Shown in pieces: positions 35,160 to 43,678 of a stretch of 64,000 bases of DNA. How positions within the stretch are numbered: the first letter of the stretch is position 1; every line of letters starts with the position of its first letter. Source of the DNA: SFHK01 sp045538305 (lineage in GTDB: Bacteria > Bacillota > Clostridia > Christensenellales > Aristaeellaceae); contig JAZSRC010000004.1 in NCBI GenBank assembly GCA_045538305.1, positions 1-64,000 on the forward strand, given 5' to 3'. The notes beneath the pieces were generated by a model that did not search any database, was not told where the DNA came from, and saw only the letters and a list, made by a program, of their open reading frames with translations. A program made the translations under genes and the position numbers.

Positions 35160-36083
35160 TCAGGACAATTCAGACAGGTATTCTTCGGCGTAATGCGCGC
35201 TGACTGCGCCGTCCGCCGCTGCGGTAATGATTTGCCTGAGTTTTTTTGTACGCACATCTCCCGCTGCGTATACGCCGGGCAGATTGGTTCTTGTCGATTC
35301 GTCGCTTACGATGTATCCGCTTTCGTCAAGCTCGAGCTGGCCTTTGAAAAGCTCCGTTACCGGATCCATACCGATGCTTACAAACAGGCCGTCAAGCGCA
35401 AGCTCGCTTTTGCTTCCGTCCGATACGTTTGTAAGGATGGCGCCCGTCAGCTGTTGATCATGCGTAAATGCGGATACCGTGCTGTTCCACTTGAATTCAA
35501 TGTTTTCCGTCCTACTCAATGCGTCATGGTAGATTTTTGTTGCGCGCAGGGCGTCTCTTCTGTGAATGAGATATACCTTCTTGGCAACGCGGGACAGTGC
35601 CAGTGCGTCCGCAGCCGCCGTGTTTCCGCCGCCCACAACCGCTACGGTTTTTCCGCGGTAGAACATGCCGTCGCAGGTGGCGCAGTATCCGACGCCCCTG
35701 CCGATGAGCGCATCTTCATCCGGGATGCCCAGATGCCTGTGCTTTGCGCCCGTTGCGATAACGACGGTTTTGGCTTTGTATATGCCTTCGGAGGTTTCAA
35801 TTTCCTTGACGGCACCTTCAAGCTTTACTCCCGTTACCTCGGCAAGCACGGTTTTGCAGCCGAATTTCTCTGCTCCCGACTGCATTTTCATACCGAGGGT
35901 GAAGCCGTCTATGCCCTCGTCAAATCCCGGATAATTGTCAATTTCAAGGGTTTGGGTCATCTGTCCACCTGCGCCCATCCTTTCGATTACAAGCGTACTG
36001 AGGCCTGAGCGCACAGCGTAAAGCGCTGCGGTGTATCCGGCGGGGCCGCCGCCGATGACGATCATATCATAAATGCTGTTCAT
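35160..36083 (-). CDS. trxB: Thioredoxin reductase
   Basis: A 307-residue FAD- and NADPH-dependent flavoprotein that reduces thioredoxin in the cytoplasm. The FAD-binding GGGPAGYTAA is at residues 11-20, the redox-active C134-A-T-C137-D, the NADPH-binding GGGNTAAADAL follows at about 151, and the family ending GVYAAGDVR is present. Length is normal. AAAAGGAGACGGCAAT precedes the ATG. It is divergent from a Crp/Fnr-type regulator gene with a palindrome between them, which suggests redox or oxygen control. No thioredoxin gene lies nearby. Confidence 0.97.
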   Translation of the reverse strand: MNSIYDMIVIGGGPAGYTAALYAVRSGLSTLVIERMGAGGQMTQTLEIDNYPGFDEGIDGFTLGMKMQSGAEKFGCKTVLAEVTGVKLEGAVKEIETSEGIYKAKTVVIATGAKHRHLGIPDEDALIGRGVGYCATCDGMFYRGKTVAVVGGGNTAAADALALSRVAKKVYLIHRRDALRATKIYHDALSRTENIEFKWNSTVSAFTHDQQLTGAILTNVSDGSKSELALDGLFVSIGMDPVTELFKGQLELDESGYIVSDESTRTNLPGVYAAGDVRTKKLRQIITAAADGAVSAHYAEEYLSELS

Positions 36084-36139
36084 ATTGCCGTCTCCTTTTG
36101 TTTGATGGGGAAATGATACCGGAAACGAGGGCCTTTTTC

Positions 36140-36154
36140 CGTGACGATGTCACG
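36140..36154. promoter_or_regulatory. Palindrome CGTGAC-N3-GTCACG, candidate Crp/Fnr-type operator
   Basis: A perfect 6-3-6 inverted repeat sits between the divergent trxB and Crp/Fnr-type genes, just upstream of the -35 box of the latter. GTGAC/GTCAC half-sites resemble those of the Crp/Fnr family, though spacing is shorter than the usual six bases. Confidence 0.5.
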
Positions 36155-36166
36155 CTTCGATTGTAA

Positions 36167-36195
36167 TTGACGAATGGAAACTGTGATTGTATAAT
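36167..36195 (+). promoter_or_regulatory. Promoter of the Crp/Fnr-type gene
   Basis: TTGACG (36167-36172), 17 bases, TATAAT (36190-36195), 22 bases before the ATG at 36218. Confidence 0.85.
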
Positions 36196-36217
36196 GGTTC
36201 GGCAGAGGTGAAAGAAT

Positions 36218-36877
36218 ATGTCGTTGGCTGAGTATTTTTCGGTATATGCCCAGATGAGCGAGGCTGATCAAAGGGAGCTTGACGTAAACGCCAGATTGCA
36301 GAAGGTTGCTCCCGGAACGGTTCTGCATAACGGCGAGGAGGACTGCCTTGGCGTGCTGATAATCAGAAGCGGGCAGCTTCGCGCGTGCATGATCAGCGAC
36401 GAGGGAAGGGAAATCACGCTGTACCGCCTGTTTGAAAGGGATATCTGCCTGTTTTCCGCCTCCTGTATGATGAAAAGCATACAGTTTGATATTACAATCA
36501 CCGCCGAAAAGGAAACGGAATTCTGGCTGATCGATACCGCGCTGTATACCGAGCTCATGCGCAGGGATGTGCACGTGGCCAATTACACCAATCAGCTTAT
36601 GGCAACCCGGTTTACCGACGTTATGTGGCTGATGGAGCAGATTATGTGGAAAAGCTTTGACGCCAGACTGGCGAGCTTTTTACTGGAGGAATCCGCGATT
36701 GAGGAGACATGTGTTATGAAGCTCACTCACGAAAAAATCGCGGCCCATCTCGGCACTGCACGCGAGGTGGTTACCCGGATGCTGAAGTATTTTCAGTCCG
36801 AGGGCATGGTCAGGCTCACCAGGGGCGCCATTGAAATCACCGACAGCCGCCAGCTTTCAAAGCTTGCGCATAAATAG
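36218..36877 (+). CDS. Crp/Fnr family transcriptional regulator
   Basis: A 219-residue regulator with an N-terminal cyclic-nucleotide-binding-like beta-roll (about 15-125), a dimer helix and a C-terminal winged helix (LTHEKIAAHLGTAREVVTRMLKYFQSEG as recognition region, split here over residues 163-190). Cys residues at about 43, 57, 72 and 78 could take part in redox sensing, but they do not match the classic N-terminal Fnr cluster. Many anaerobes keep this type beside thioredoxin reductase or hydroxylamine reductase genes. AGAGGTGAAAGAAT precedes the ATG. Confidence 0.92.
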   Translation: MSLAEYFSVYAQMSEADQRELDVNARLQKVAPGTVLHNGEEDCLGVLIIRSGQLRACMISDEGREITLYRLFERDICLFSASCMMKSIQFDITITAEKETEFWLIDTALYTELMRRDVHVANYTNQLMATRFTDVMWLMEQIMWKSFDARLASFLLEESAIEETCVMKLTHEKIAAHLGTAREVVTRMLKYFQSEGMVRLTRGAIEITDSRQLSKLAHK

Positions 36878-36914
36878 AGGCCGTTATTCGTATTTACAGT
36901 GTATGCCTGCCGTA

Positions 36915-37895
36915 TTATGAAAATTCAATGCTGTTCTGACGGCGGATTTCATCGATTATCCGAAGGGTTCTTAGGGTAACCTCCGTGTAATCGTCGACCT
37001 TCCTATCGCCTGCAATCATTTTTACAAAGTTCTCCACTTCATAAACCATATTGCCCGCGCCCGCCGTTTCCCTGCCGGAGAAAATAATCTCCGGCTCTTT
37101 TTTTCGCATGCAGCGCGTAAGGGAGTCAAATGTGGAAAGCTTTCCGATTTTTACGGAACCGTCCTCGCCTGTGATGACAGACGGATTTACGGAATCTGTA
37201 ATCTTGGAATATACGATCTCGGCCTGATGCGTACCATAATCTAGGAGCGCCGTTCCCATGCCTTCAAACCCGTTTGAAAGCAGTACGGAGCGGCTGACAA
37301 TGCCTTTGGGCGCGCCGAACAAAAGCACGGATACGGCGATTGCGTATACGCCGATATCCATAACGGCTGCGTTCCCGAGCGCGGGATTGAATGCGTTCAT
37401 GATTTCGCCGTCTCGGAATTTGTCATAGCGCGAGGAATACTGACAGAATTCCAGCACTGCGCGGCGTATGGTTCCGATTTCCGTAATGCTTTTTTGAATA
37501 TCGGTAAGCGCCCGGTCGTGCGCGGGGCGCATGGCTTCCAGAAGCACAACGCCGTTTTTCTTTGCACAGTCGGCCATTTCCTGAAACTGGGCTTCCGTCA
37601 GCGCAGCCGGCTTTTCAACCAGCACATGCTTTCCCTTTTCCATTGCGGCCATGGCCTGCGGAGCGTGGAAAAGATTGGGGCTTGCAATATACACCGCGTC
37701 TATATCCGAGGACAGGAACCTTTCAAGATCCGTATACACATTCGGGATTTCGTATTTATTGGCGAAGGATTCGCCTGTCTCCCGCGTTCTTGAATACATG
37801 GCGTGAAGGATGATGCCCTCCGTCATTCCGACGGCCTCCGCCAGCCAGTCGGCAACAAAGTTTGACCCGATGATTCCGAGTTTGACAGGCTTCAT
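36915..37895 (-). CDS. Gfo/Idh/MocA family oxidoreductase
   Basis: A 326-residue NAD(P)-dependent sugar or cyclitol dehydrogenase-like protein. The N-terminal Rossmann fold starts KLGIIGSNFVADW; the family motif AVYIASPNLFHAPQAMAAMEKGKHVLVEKPAAL includes the catalytic E-K-P. The C-terminal alpha/beta domain follows with a GNAAVMDIGVYA stretch. The first glycine motif is G-x-x-x-N-F-V instead of the usual G-x-G-x-I-A. AAAGGAAGCGGATT precedes the ATG. It is convergent with the Crp/Fnr-type gene and divergent from a UroD-like gene; sugar substrate unknown. Confidence 0.93.
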   Translation of the reverse strand: MKPVKLGIIGSNFVADWLAEAVGMTEGIILHAMYSRTRETGESFANKYEIPNVYTDLERFLSSDIDAVYIASPNLFHAPQAMAAMEKGKHVLVEKPAALTEAQFQEMADCAKKNGVVLLEAMRPAHDRALTDIQKSITEIGTIRRAVLEFCQYSSRYDKFRDGEIMNAFNPALGNAAVMDIGVYAIAVSVLLFGAPKGIVSRSVLLSNGFEGMGTALLDYGTHQAEIVYSKITDSVNPSVITGEDGSVKIGKLSTFDSLTRCMRKKEPEIIFSGRETAGAGNMVYEVENFVKMIAGDRKVDDYTEVTLRTLRIIDEIRRQNSIEFS

Positions 37896-37939
37896 AATCC
37901 GCTTCCTTTCGATTCCGGTAATGGCGTTTGATTGCTATT

Positions 37940-37968
37940 ATTATAGCAAAACGGCAAATGGGTGTAAA
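37940..37968 (-). promoter_or_regulatory. Promoter of the Gfo/Idh/MocA gene
   Basis: Minus strand TTTACA (37968-37963), 17 bases, TATAAT (37945-37940). The -10 overlaps a short palindrome GCTATTATTATAGC. Confidence 0.75.
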
Positions 37969-38070
37969 GGAAAAGGCGTATTGGTTTTTATGTTCCTGTT
38001 ATATTTGCCTTGTGGAGATACATGCTTCATGATAAAATCTTCATAAAAGAATTTACGGGGAGGTAGCCAT

Positions 38071-39177
38071 ATGCAGGATTATTTTGCGCTTTCCGTTCAT
38101 TTTCAGACGAATGATTACATGCGCCTTCGCAAGACCTATGAAAAATGGTGGAAAGGAACACTGTCAAGGCCGATTGTTCCGTTTATAACAACCGGTTATG
38201 AGCCGAACGGTAAAAAGCCCGAATGCCGCCCGCTGTGCTTTAAAAACGCGTGGGACTTTTCGGTAACCCCGAAGCAGCTGGTGGACGCACGCGATTACGA
38301 GCTTTCTCAGATGCGCTTTCACGGCGATTCATTTCCGATGTTTGCGGTTACGCCCTTCGGCGCAGGCGCCATGGCGGCGTTTCTTGGCTGTACGCCTGTC
38401 GGACGCGAGGAAACTGTGTGGTTCTTCCCGCCTGAGAAGGACATTCCCATTGAGGAACTGCACTTTGAGATCGATACAAACAATCGCTTCCTGCGCCGTG
38501 TGCTGGATGTGTACGACGCAGCCATGGAAAAATGGCGCGGCAGCGTCGTCATATCCATGGTGGATCTTGGCGGCGTGATGGACGTTCTGGCAAGCTTTCG
38601 CGGAAGTGAAAACCTGCTGATGGATTTGTACGATTCACCGGACGAGGTACTCCGATGCGTAAATGAGCTTCAGGATATGTGGTTTGCGTATTTTGACATG
38701 ATCAACGGGATCCTTGGAAACGATGTTATGGGCCACTCGCACTGGTACGGTATTTACGATGAAAAGCCGAACTATATTCTGCAAAGCGACTTTTCATACA
38801 TGATCGGCCCCAAAATGTTTGATACCTTTGTCGGCCCCGAGCTTGCTTCAAGCGCCAAACGCATCCATAACGCGGTATATCACATGGACGGCATCGGCCA
38901 GATTCCGCATTTGGAAAGCCTGCTGGCAATAGACGCCATCAAAGGCATACAATGGGTGCCCGGCGATGGCGAGCCCTCGACGAGGGATTGGACCGAGCTG
39001 CTTACGCGCATCGTAAAAAGCGGTAAAAAGCTGATTGCTCATGCCCAGAAGCCCGACGGCAGGCCCGTCGATTTTGCGCCCGATCCTTGTCAATTGCTGT
39101 TTAATGAAAAAACGTTTTCGGCAGCCGATCTGAACGCCGCGCGCGCATATGGCGCAATGTTTGGAATAGAGGTTTGA
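38071..39177 (+). CDS. Uroporphyrinogen decarboxylase family (UroD/MtaA-like) protein
   Basis: A 368-residue cytoplasmic protein of the UroD superfamily, which includes heme-pathway decarboxylases and corrinoid methyltransferases such as MtaA. The barrel strands are visible around VVISMVDLGGVMDVLASFRGSE, GHSHWYGI and YHMDGIGQIPHLESLL. The last segment aligns with the H-x-C-G zinc site of MtaA-type enzymes but has Asp instead of Cys. A heme pathway is absent around it, and relatives often lie beside sugar genes. GGGGAGGTAGCCAT precedes the ATG. A paralogue is at 60767. Role unknown. Confidence 0.82.
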   Translation: MQDYFALSVHFQTNDYMRLRKTYEKWWKGTLSRPIVPFITTGYEPNGKKPECRPLCFKNAWDFSVTPKQLVDARDYELSQMRFHGDSFPMFAVTPFGAGAMAAFLGCTPVGREETVWFFPPEKDIPIEELHFEIDTNNRFLRRVLDVYDAAMEKWRGSVVISMVDLGGVMDVLASFRGSENLLMDLYDSPDEVLRCVNELQDMWFAYFDMINGILGNDVMGHSHWYGIYDEKPNYILQSDFSYMIGPKMFDTFVGPELASSAKRIHNAVYHMDGIGQIPHLESLLAIDAIKGIQWVPGDGEPSTRDWTELLTRIVKSGKKLIAHAQKPDGRPVDFAPDPCQLLFNEKTFSAADLNAARAYGAMFGIEV

Positions 39178-39270
39178 GGCAAAAAATCATTGAAACACTT
39201 CCTTGCGTACACAGTTTTTTGTTTTGACTGTTTAATGGTGAAATATTTATGGTGGCTTTGTAAATATTTA

Positions 39271-39299
39271 TAGACATTATTGTTCTCTTCATGTATAAT
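39271..39299 (+). promoter_or_regulatory. Promoter of the Zn-ribbon/ATPase cluster
   Basis: TAGACA (39271-39276), 17 bases, TATAAT (39294-39299), in an A/T-rich gap of 178 bases after the UroD-like gene. Confidence 0.7.
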
Positions 39300-39355
39300 G
39301 TTATGGTGATCTAATTATCCATATCAAAAAGGACGGTATCAGAAGGAGGATGCGT

Positions 39356-40945
39356 ATGTTTTGCTGTAACTGTGGAAAAGAATTGCCAGATGAAAGCCTG
39401 CTTTGCCCGGAATGCGGCGCTAAACAGGAACCACAGCAGTCGGAGGAAGTACCAATCAATGAGGAATCCCCTGTTTATGAGGAAGAGGCTTCCGGGTACC
39501 GGGAAGAAACCCCCAATTGTGAGGAAGCGCCTCAGTATGGCCCGGACTTCAAGCCCTGCGAACGCTGCGGTGCAATCATACCCATAGATAGCAGATTTTG
39601 CCCTGAATGCAGAGCGCGGCAAAGCGATGCGGTACCGATGGCGAAGAATGGAAATGCTCCAAAATCAGCCATATCGCTGCGGATATCGGGGCTGTTCCAT
39701 AAGCTGATTACTCCGAAAATGAGAGAAGCATACCAAAAGAATAAAAAGGTTGTTTCCGCGTTGGCCGGCGGAGCATTGCTCATCTGTTTGATTTTGATTC
39801 TGGTGTTCTCCCTCATGAAGCCCAGCATCAATTTGAATGATTATCTGATCGTTTATGCAGAAGGATTCAACGGATATGGTGAAGCTCAGATTTCCTTTGA
39901 TTTTGCAAGCTTTTGCGAAGACAATGGGAAACACTTTTCCGCTGTTAATTCCCGTTTGAGATATCCTAATGGCTCTTATGATTCTTATGCCGATGTCTGT
40001 GAGGATTTTCTGACGGATTGCGTGGATTGGCGTGTGCTGAGTGAAGAAAAGCTGAATAATGGCGATAAAATCACCATTCAGTGGATCTGCAAGGATGCTA
40101 CCGCGCTTAATAAGTATCAGTGTAAGCTGCGCTATAAGGAAATCAACTATACCGTTAAGTCTTTGCAGCAGGCTAAAGCTTTCGATCCCTTTGAGGGTGT
40201 AGAAGTCTCCTTCTCTGATGTTGCTCCCGATGGAAAAGCTGAGCTATATGCCAATCCTGTTTCGCCTGCCGCAAAGGGATTGTCTTATAGCCTGGATAAT
40301 CGGGATAGGCTTTCCAATGGAGATACGATAACGATTACCGTCAATGGATATGACGATAGGCGGGCTTTGTATAATATTGAAGAATATGGCGTGACGCCTT
40401 CTTCCCTGACGAAGGAGATTACTGTTAGCGGCTTAAACAGCTATGTAACACAAACCGCTCAGATTTCCGAGGATGTTTTGAAAGAGCTCAAGCAGCAGGC
40501 AGAAGATGTTCATAGTGCAAGAATTGCGAAATACGAGTATACTGGTGATACCAGAACCGGTATCGAATATCTTGGCAGCTATCTGATGGTAAACAAGAAC
40601 CAGAGGGCTTTCAATGGCGACTATAATCAGCTGTATCTGGTGTACAAGGTGCAGATGAAAAATGAATACAGTTCCGGAGTCGAGAAATTCAATAAGCTTA
40701 GCGATATTTACTGGTATATCCAATTTAACAATGCTGAAGTGACTGCCGATGGCGTAACGATTATTGATATACTTGACTATTCTACACCTTCCGACACGGT
40801 CACGGTTAATACCGGCGTTATCGACGGAACCACTGAAATGAACTGGACATATCCGGGATACGCAACTCTGGATGAATTGTACAGGGATGTTGTTGCTGTA
40901 AAGCTGGAGCAATACGCATGCGAATCCACGGTGAATGCCGGCTGA
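39356..40945 (+). CDS. Double Zn-ribbon, single-pass membrane protein
   Basis: A 529-residue protein. The cytoplasmic N-terminus has two Zn ribbons (CNCGKELPDESLLCPECG from about residue 4, and CERCGAIIPIDSRFCPEC near 64-82) joined by a Glu-rich linker. One membrane segment follows (about 140-163, LAGGALLICLILILVFSLM), then about 365 extracytoplasmic residues with Ig-like repeats (N-G-D-K-I-T-I-Q and N-G-D-T-I-T-I-T strands). The ATG at 39356 is chosen because AGGAGG ends six bases before it; an ATG at 39350 overlaps the site. Such proteins are frequent in Clostridia but have no known function. It is first in a plus-strand set ending with a VirD4-like ATPase. Confidence 0.85.
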   Translation: MFCCNCGKELPDESLLCPECGAKQEPQQSEEVPINEESPVYEEEASGYREETPNCEEAPQYGPDFKPCERCGAIIPIDSRFCPECRARQSDAVPMAKNGNAPKSAISLRISGLFHKLITPKMREAYQKNKKVVSALAGGALLICLILILVFSLMKPSINLNDYLIVYAEGFNGYGEAQISFDFASFCEDNGKHFSAVNSRLRYPNGSYDSYADVCEDFLTDCVDWRVLSEEKLNNGDKITIQWICKDATALNKYQCKLRYKEINYTVKSLQQAKAFDPFEGVEVSFSDVAPDGKAELYANPVSPAAKGLSYSLDNRDRLSNGDTITITVNGYDDRRALYNIEEYGVTPSSLTKEITVSGLNSYVTQTAQISEDVLKELKQQAEDVHSARIAKYEYTGDTRTGIEYLGSYLMVNKNQRAFNGDYNQLYLVYKVQMKNEYSSGVEKFNKLSDIYWYIQFNNAEVTADGVTIIDILDYSTPSDTVTVNTGVIDGTTEMNWTYPGYATLDELYRDVVAVKLEQYACESTVNAG

Positions 40946-41012
40946 AACATTCATTTGCGCCACTAAAGTAAGGGATGGTTGATTTTTCAGAAGTAATAAG
41001 GAGGCTGTCTTT

Positions 41013-42017
41013 ATGAAGTATTGCAGATATTGTGGCAGGGAATTGGTAAACGATCAATGCGCCTGCAATGAATTCCAGATATCCATTGGAAATGTGCCTA
41101 CTCAGAAAGTTCGGACTGGCAAAAAGTCTCCGTTCCTGATTTCATTCCGTAAACCCAGCTTTGAGTCCTTCAGCAGTTTTACTTCCTCCATTAAGGATAT
41201 GTACGGTGTGAATGAACCCAATACCAGCCTTAGCGATCCGTACGAAAGGGATGTTCCCATCGTTCCAAACTGCATAGCGCCCGAGGAAAACGAGATTGTT
41301 GTCAGGCAGTATAACATTGCTAAGATGCGAACCCGCTGGAAGCATATGAAAGCGGAAGGCCGCCTGATGGTTACAAATAAGCGCGTGCTTTTCCGCGCGG
41401 CCGGTACATCTCTTACCGGTAATACGCTGCAGGAGCATCAGTTTAATCTGGATGAAATTGGAGGCATTGAAATTCACAAGGATTTGAAGTTCAGCATTAC
41501 GAATCTGTTTAATGCGTTCTTTTTATCAGTTTTTGCTTTCGGCTTATCCATGGCGATTTTTAGTGGGATGAAGTCTGAAACGGTTATAGTGTTTGGAATT
41601 ATTGCTGGACTGTTAGGAATGATTCCTACATTCCGTGTTTATCGTCGATTCTGGCTGAAGCTGTTTTGCGCCAATATCAGCATGGCCACATTGAGTTTAG
41701 CCCTTCGCGCTTCTGACGGCGGCGTGTTTCTGTCACTGCTGCTGCACATCAGCTGCGTGATTGCTATAATAAATTTCTTTATTGTATGCTTTATTCCCAA
41801 TCTGGTGCTGAAAATAAAAACCAAGGGCGGTACAGACGGAGCAGTTTCCATTGGCAGCACCAAGCCTCTGTTACTGCGTGTGATGAGTTCGGATTACTCC
41901 GGATTTAGTGAAGTTATGCCCTGGGAGGATACAGTTCAGGCAATCAACGAGCTTGGTACCCTGATTGATGATCTCCAGAAACAAGGAGATTATGCCATTG
42001 AAAAATGGACGCTTTAA
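41013..42017 (+). CDS. Zn-ribbon, bacterial PH-like domain membrane protein
   Basis: A 334-residue protein. A short N-terminal Zn-binding motif (CRYCGRELVNDQCAC) is followed by a disordered linker, a PH-like domain of about 90 residues (EEENEIVVRQY-type opening, LMVTNKRVLFRAAG core) and then two pairs of hydrophobic segments (about 165-205 and 235-270). The LMVTNKRVLF pattern is typical of bacterial PH domains. AGGAGGCTGTCTTT precedes the ATG. It follows the first Zn-ribbon gene by 67 bases and ends at a strong terminator, so the two may form one transcript separate from the three genes after it. Function unknown. Confidence 0.82.
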   Translation: MKYCRYCGRELVNDQCACNEFQISIGNVPTQKVRTGKKSPFLISFRKPSFESFSSFTSSIKDMYGVNEPNTSLSDPYERDVPIVPNCIAPEENEIVVRQYNIAKMRTRWKHMKAEGRLMVTNKRVLFRAAGTSLTGNTLQEHQFNLDEIGGIEIHKDLKFSITNLFNAFFLSVFAFGLSMAIFSGMKSETVIVFGIIAGLLGMIPTFRVYRRFWLKLFCANISMATLSLALRASDGGVFLSLLLHISCVIAIINFFIVCFIPNLVLKIKTKGGTDGAVSIGSTKPLLLRVMSSDYSGFSEVMPWEDTVQAINELGTLIDDLQKQGDYAIEKWTL

Positions 42018-42038
42018 AATGTAGGCATACATAACAGT

Positions 42039-42080
42039 ACAAAAGCCCGATCCGTTATTTCCATGGGATCGGGCTTTTGT
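42039..42080. terminator. Terminator after the Zn-ribbon gene pair
   Basis: A 15-bp perfect stem (42039-42053, ACAAAAGCCCGATCC, with 42066-42080) ends in a TTTT. The 160-residue protein gene starts only about 50 bases later. Confidence 0.9.
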
Positions 42081-42133
42081 AAATGTTAAGCCGTATGCTG
42101 ACGGTGAGAAGAATGGTTAAGGAGGCGCAGTGC

Positions 42134-42616
42134 GTGTTACGATTTGAAGATATAAAACCAGCTGCAGAGCAGGCATTCAACAAAAATGAGCTGTTTGAGT
42201 TTTTGACCGGCAAAAACGGATATGAATTAATGGTTATGGATGCAACGATTAAAGTTCCTACGGATTGGACAAGAATCATTCCTTATGGAATTTATGCCCT
42301 TTATATGGAAACGCAGAACGAAAATCTCGTAAACGAATTTACGCATGCAATAGAGCGAGCGTTAAAAGGAACCTATATGGATTTTTGGTGCGCATTCTAT
42401 GTACTGTTTGTTCAGTATTCTAATGAAAAAAGGGGAAAAGCGCCATTTGTTCTTGATCCGAAGATAACCAATGGCGTTAAAGACTTTATTGTAAAAAACA
42501 GAGCTTCGATGGAAAAACTTTTTCCGTACGGAGAAGGTGATATAGATATGTATAGCGATATTGTCAGGCTCAATAACAATTTTGTTCGCCGCTGGGGAAG
42601 TAGTTTTCTGGTGTGA
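42134..42616 (+). CDS. Unknown 160-residue protein, possible immunity protein
   Basis: A small soluble, mostly helical protein (MLRFEDIKPAAEQAF at the start) that I cannot assign. The start is taken as the GTG at 42134, as AAGGAGG lies eight bases upstream; the frame is open to an ATG at 42083 inside the terminator. Base composition is visibly richer in A/T than the flanks, as is the next gene, which begins 15 bases after this stop. In polymorphic toxin loci small acidic or helical neighbours of this size are often immunity proteins, but these usually follow the toxin. That idea is inference only. Confidence 0.6.
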   Translation: MLRFEDIKPAAEQAFNKNELFEFLTGKNGYELMVMDATIKVPTDWTRIIPYGIYALYMETQNENLVNEFTHAIERALKGTYMDFWCAFYVLFVQYSNEKRGKAPFVLDPKITNGVKDFIVKNRASMEKLFPYGEGDIDMYSDIVRLNNNFVRRWGSSFLV

Positions 42617-42630
42617 TGAGGAGGGGAACT

Positions 42631-43641
42631 ATGGCTGTTTTTGATCCCTCTCAGTTTGATGACGGAGCATCATATTTAGTGAGCCAGGACACTTATGAAG
42701 CGTTTATTGAAGGTAAGCCTTTTCTGGGTCGCCCTGATAAAGCAAATGGAAATTTGATGATTGCTAAAACGAAAGACATAGATGATGCAATTAGTAAATC
42801 CAATGGTGATATTCGGGAACTTGAAGCTTTACTTGGTAAAGCAGAAAATTCGTTTGGAGAGGGCCCCGTCTATAAGATTGATGTTTTAAAGCCAAGTGAA
42901 CACAATTTGAGAGGAGCTACTGGATATGAAAGCAGTTGCAACTGTTTTTTTGCCACTCCAATAGATGAAAATGGAAAACTTCCGGAGGTAGAGTTTTGCC
43001 GTGATGACAAAGGAAGAATTGCCCGCGATAAAAATGGATGGGAGATTATCGATCTTGATAAAACTGATGAAGACCAACTAAAACTGTTGAATGGGCCATA
43101 TTCAACAAATCGTGGGGAACTGTTATCAGATGAAGACGGATTTCTTCCCAATGGAGGATTTCATAAACCAAACCTAGAGAATTATGAATTCCAAACAAGT
43201 GGCGGAACGTATGAAGGGTTTCTGGATCGAGTGCCGAATACTCCCGAGAATGTAAAATATACAGTGATTGATGGTTGGGAGAGAGGAAAACCTGGAAATC
43301 TAACGATGCGGGAAGAGAATGGGGGGTATTACCGGCCTGATAATGCGCTGCTGATGAGCCAGCAAGAAAATGAGCCCAAAGAAATGGAGTCAGAAATGCC
43401 GCCAACTTCCGGTAGCAAAAACAAAAACAGTAACGATAAGGAAAGCATGCCGACAACAGCGCTGAAAGAGAATGAAGAGCTTGAAGATAAACCGAAGAAG
43501 GGAAACGAAGAGAATAAAGGCGCTGAGAAACAGGACTCCGGGATGCCGCCAACTTCCGGCAGCGAAAACAAAGACAATAAGGAGAGCGCTCCGGCAACAA
43601 AGCCTGCAGCCCCAAAAAGTAATGACGGTATAGATAGGTAA
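42631..43641 (+). CDS. Protein with polymorphic-toxin-like N-terminal domain and repetitive charged tail
   Basis: A 336-residue protein without signal peptide or membrane segment. Residues about 12-130 show a pattern I recall from C-terminal domains of polymorphic toxins: Y-x-x-F-x-x-G-x-P-F-x-G-R-P-D, then NGDIRELEALLG, then Y-K-I-D-V and HNLRGATGYES. The tail (from about 250) is disordered, rich in Glu, Lys, Asn and Ser, with two copies of M-P-P-T-S-G-S-x-N-K. GAGGAGGGGAACT precedes the ATG. Its A/T-rich codons differ from the neighbours and suggest transfer. It stands 37 bases before a VirD4-like ATPase gene and may be its substrate. The toxin assignment is from pattern memory and needs a profile search. 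Confidence 0.55.
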   Translation: MAVFDPSQFDDGASYLVSQDTYEAFIEGKPFLGRPDKANGNLMIAKTKDIDDAISKSNGDIRELEALLGKAENSFGEGPVYKIDVLKPSEHNLRGATGYESSCNCFFATPIDENGKLPEVEFCRDDKGRIARDKNGWEIIDLDKTDEDQLKLLNGPYSTNRGELLSDEDGFLPNGGFHKPNLENYEFQTSGGTYEGFLDRVPNTPENVKYTVIDGWERGKPGNLTMREENGGYYRPDNALLMSQQENEPKEMESEMPPTSGSKNKNSNDKESMPTTALKENEELEDKPKKGNEENKGAEKQDSGMPPTSGSENKDNKESAPATKPAAPKSNDGIDR

Positions 43642-43678
43642 AATAATTTGAGAAAGGGAATACCAAGGAGGATTCTAT

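Noticed and set aside
38071..39177. Heme biosynthesis enzyme HemE
   Set aside because: The family link is only at superfamily level, no heme genes are nearby, and the sequence lacks the N-terminal R-Q-A-G-R-type motif of HemE.
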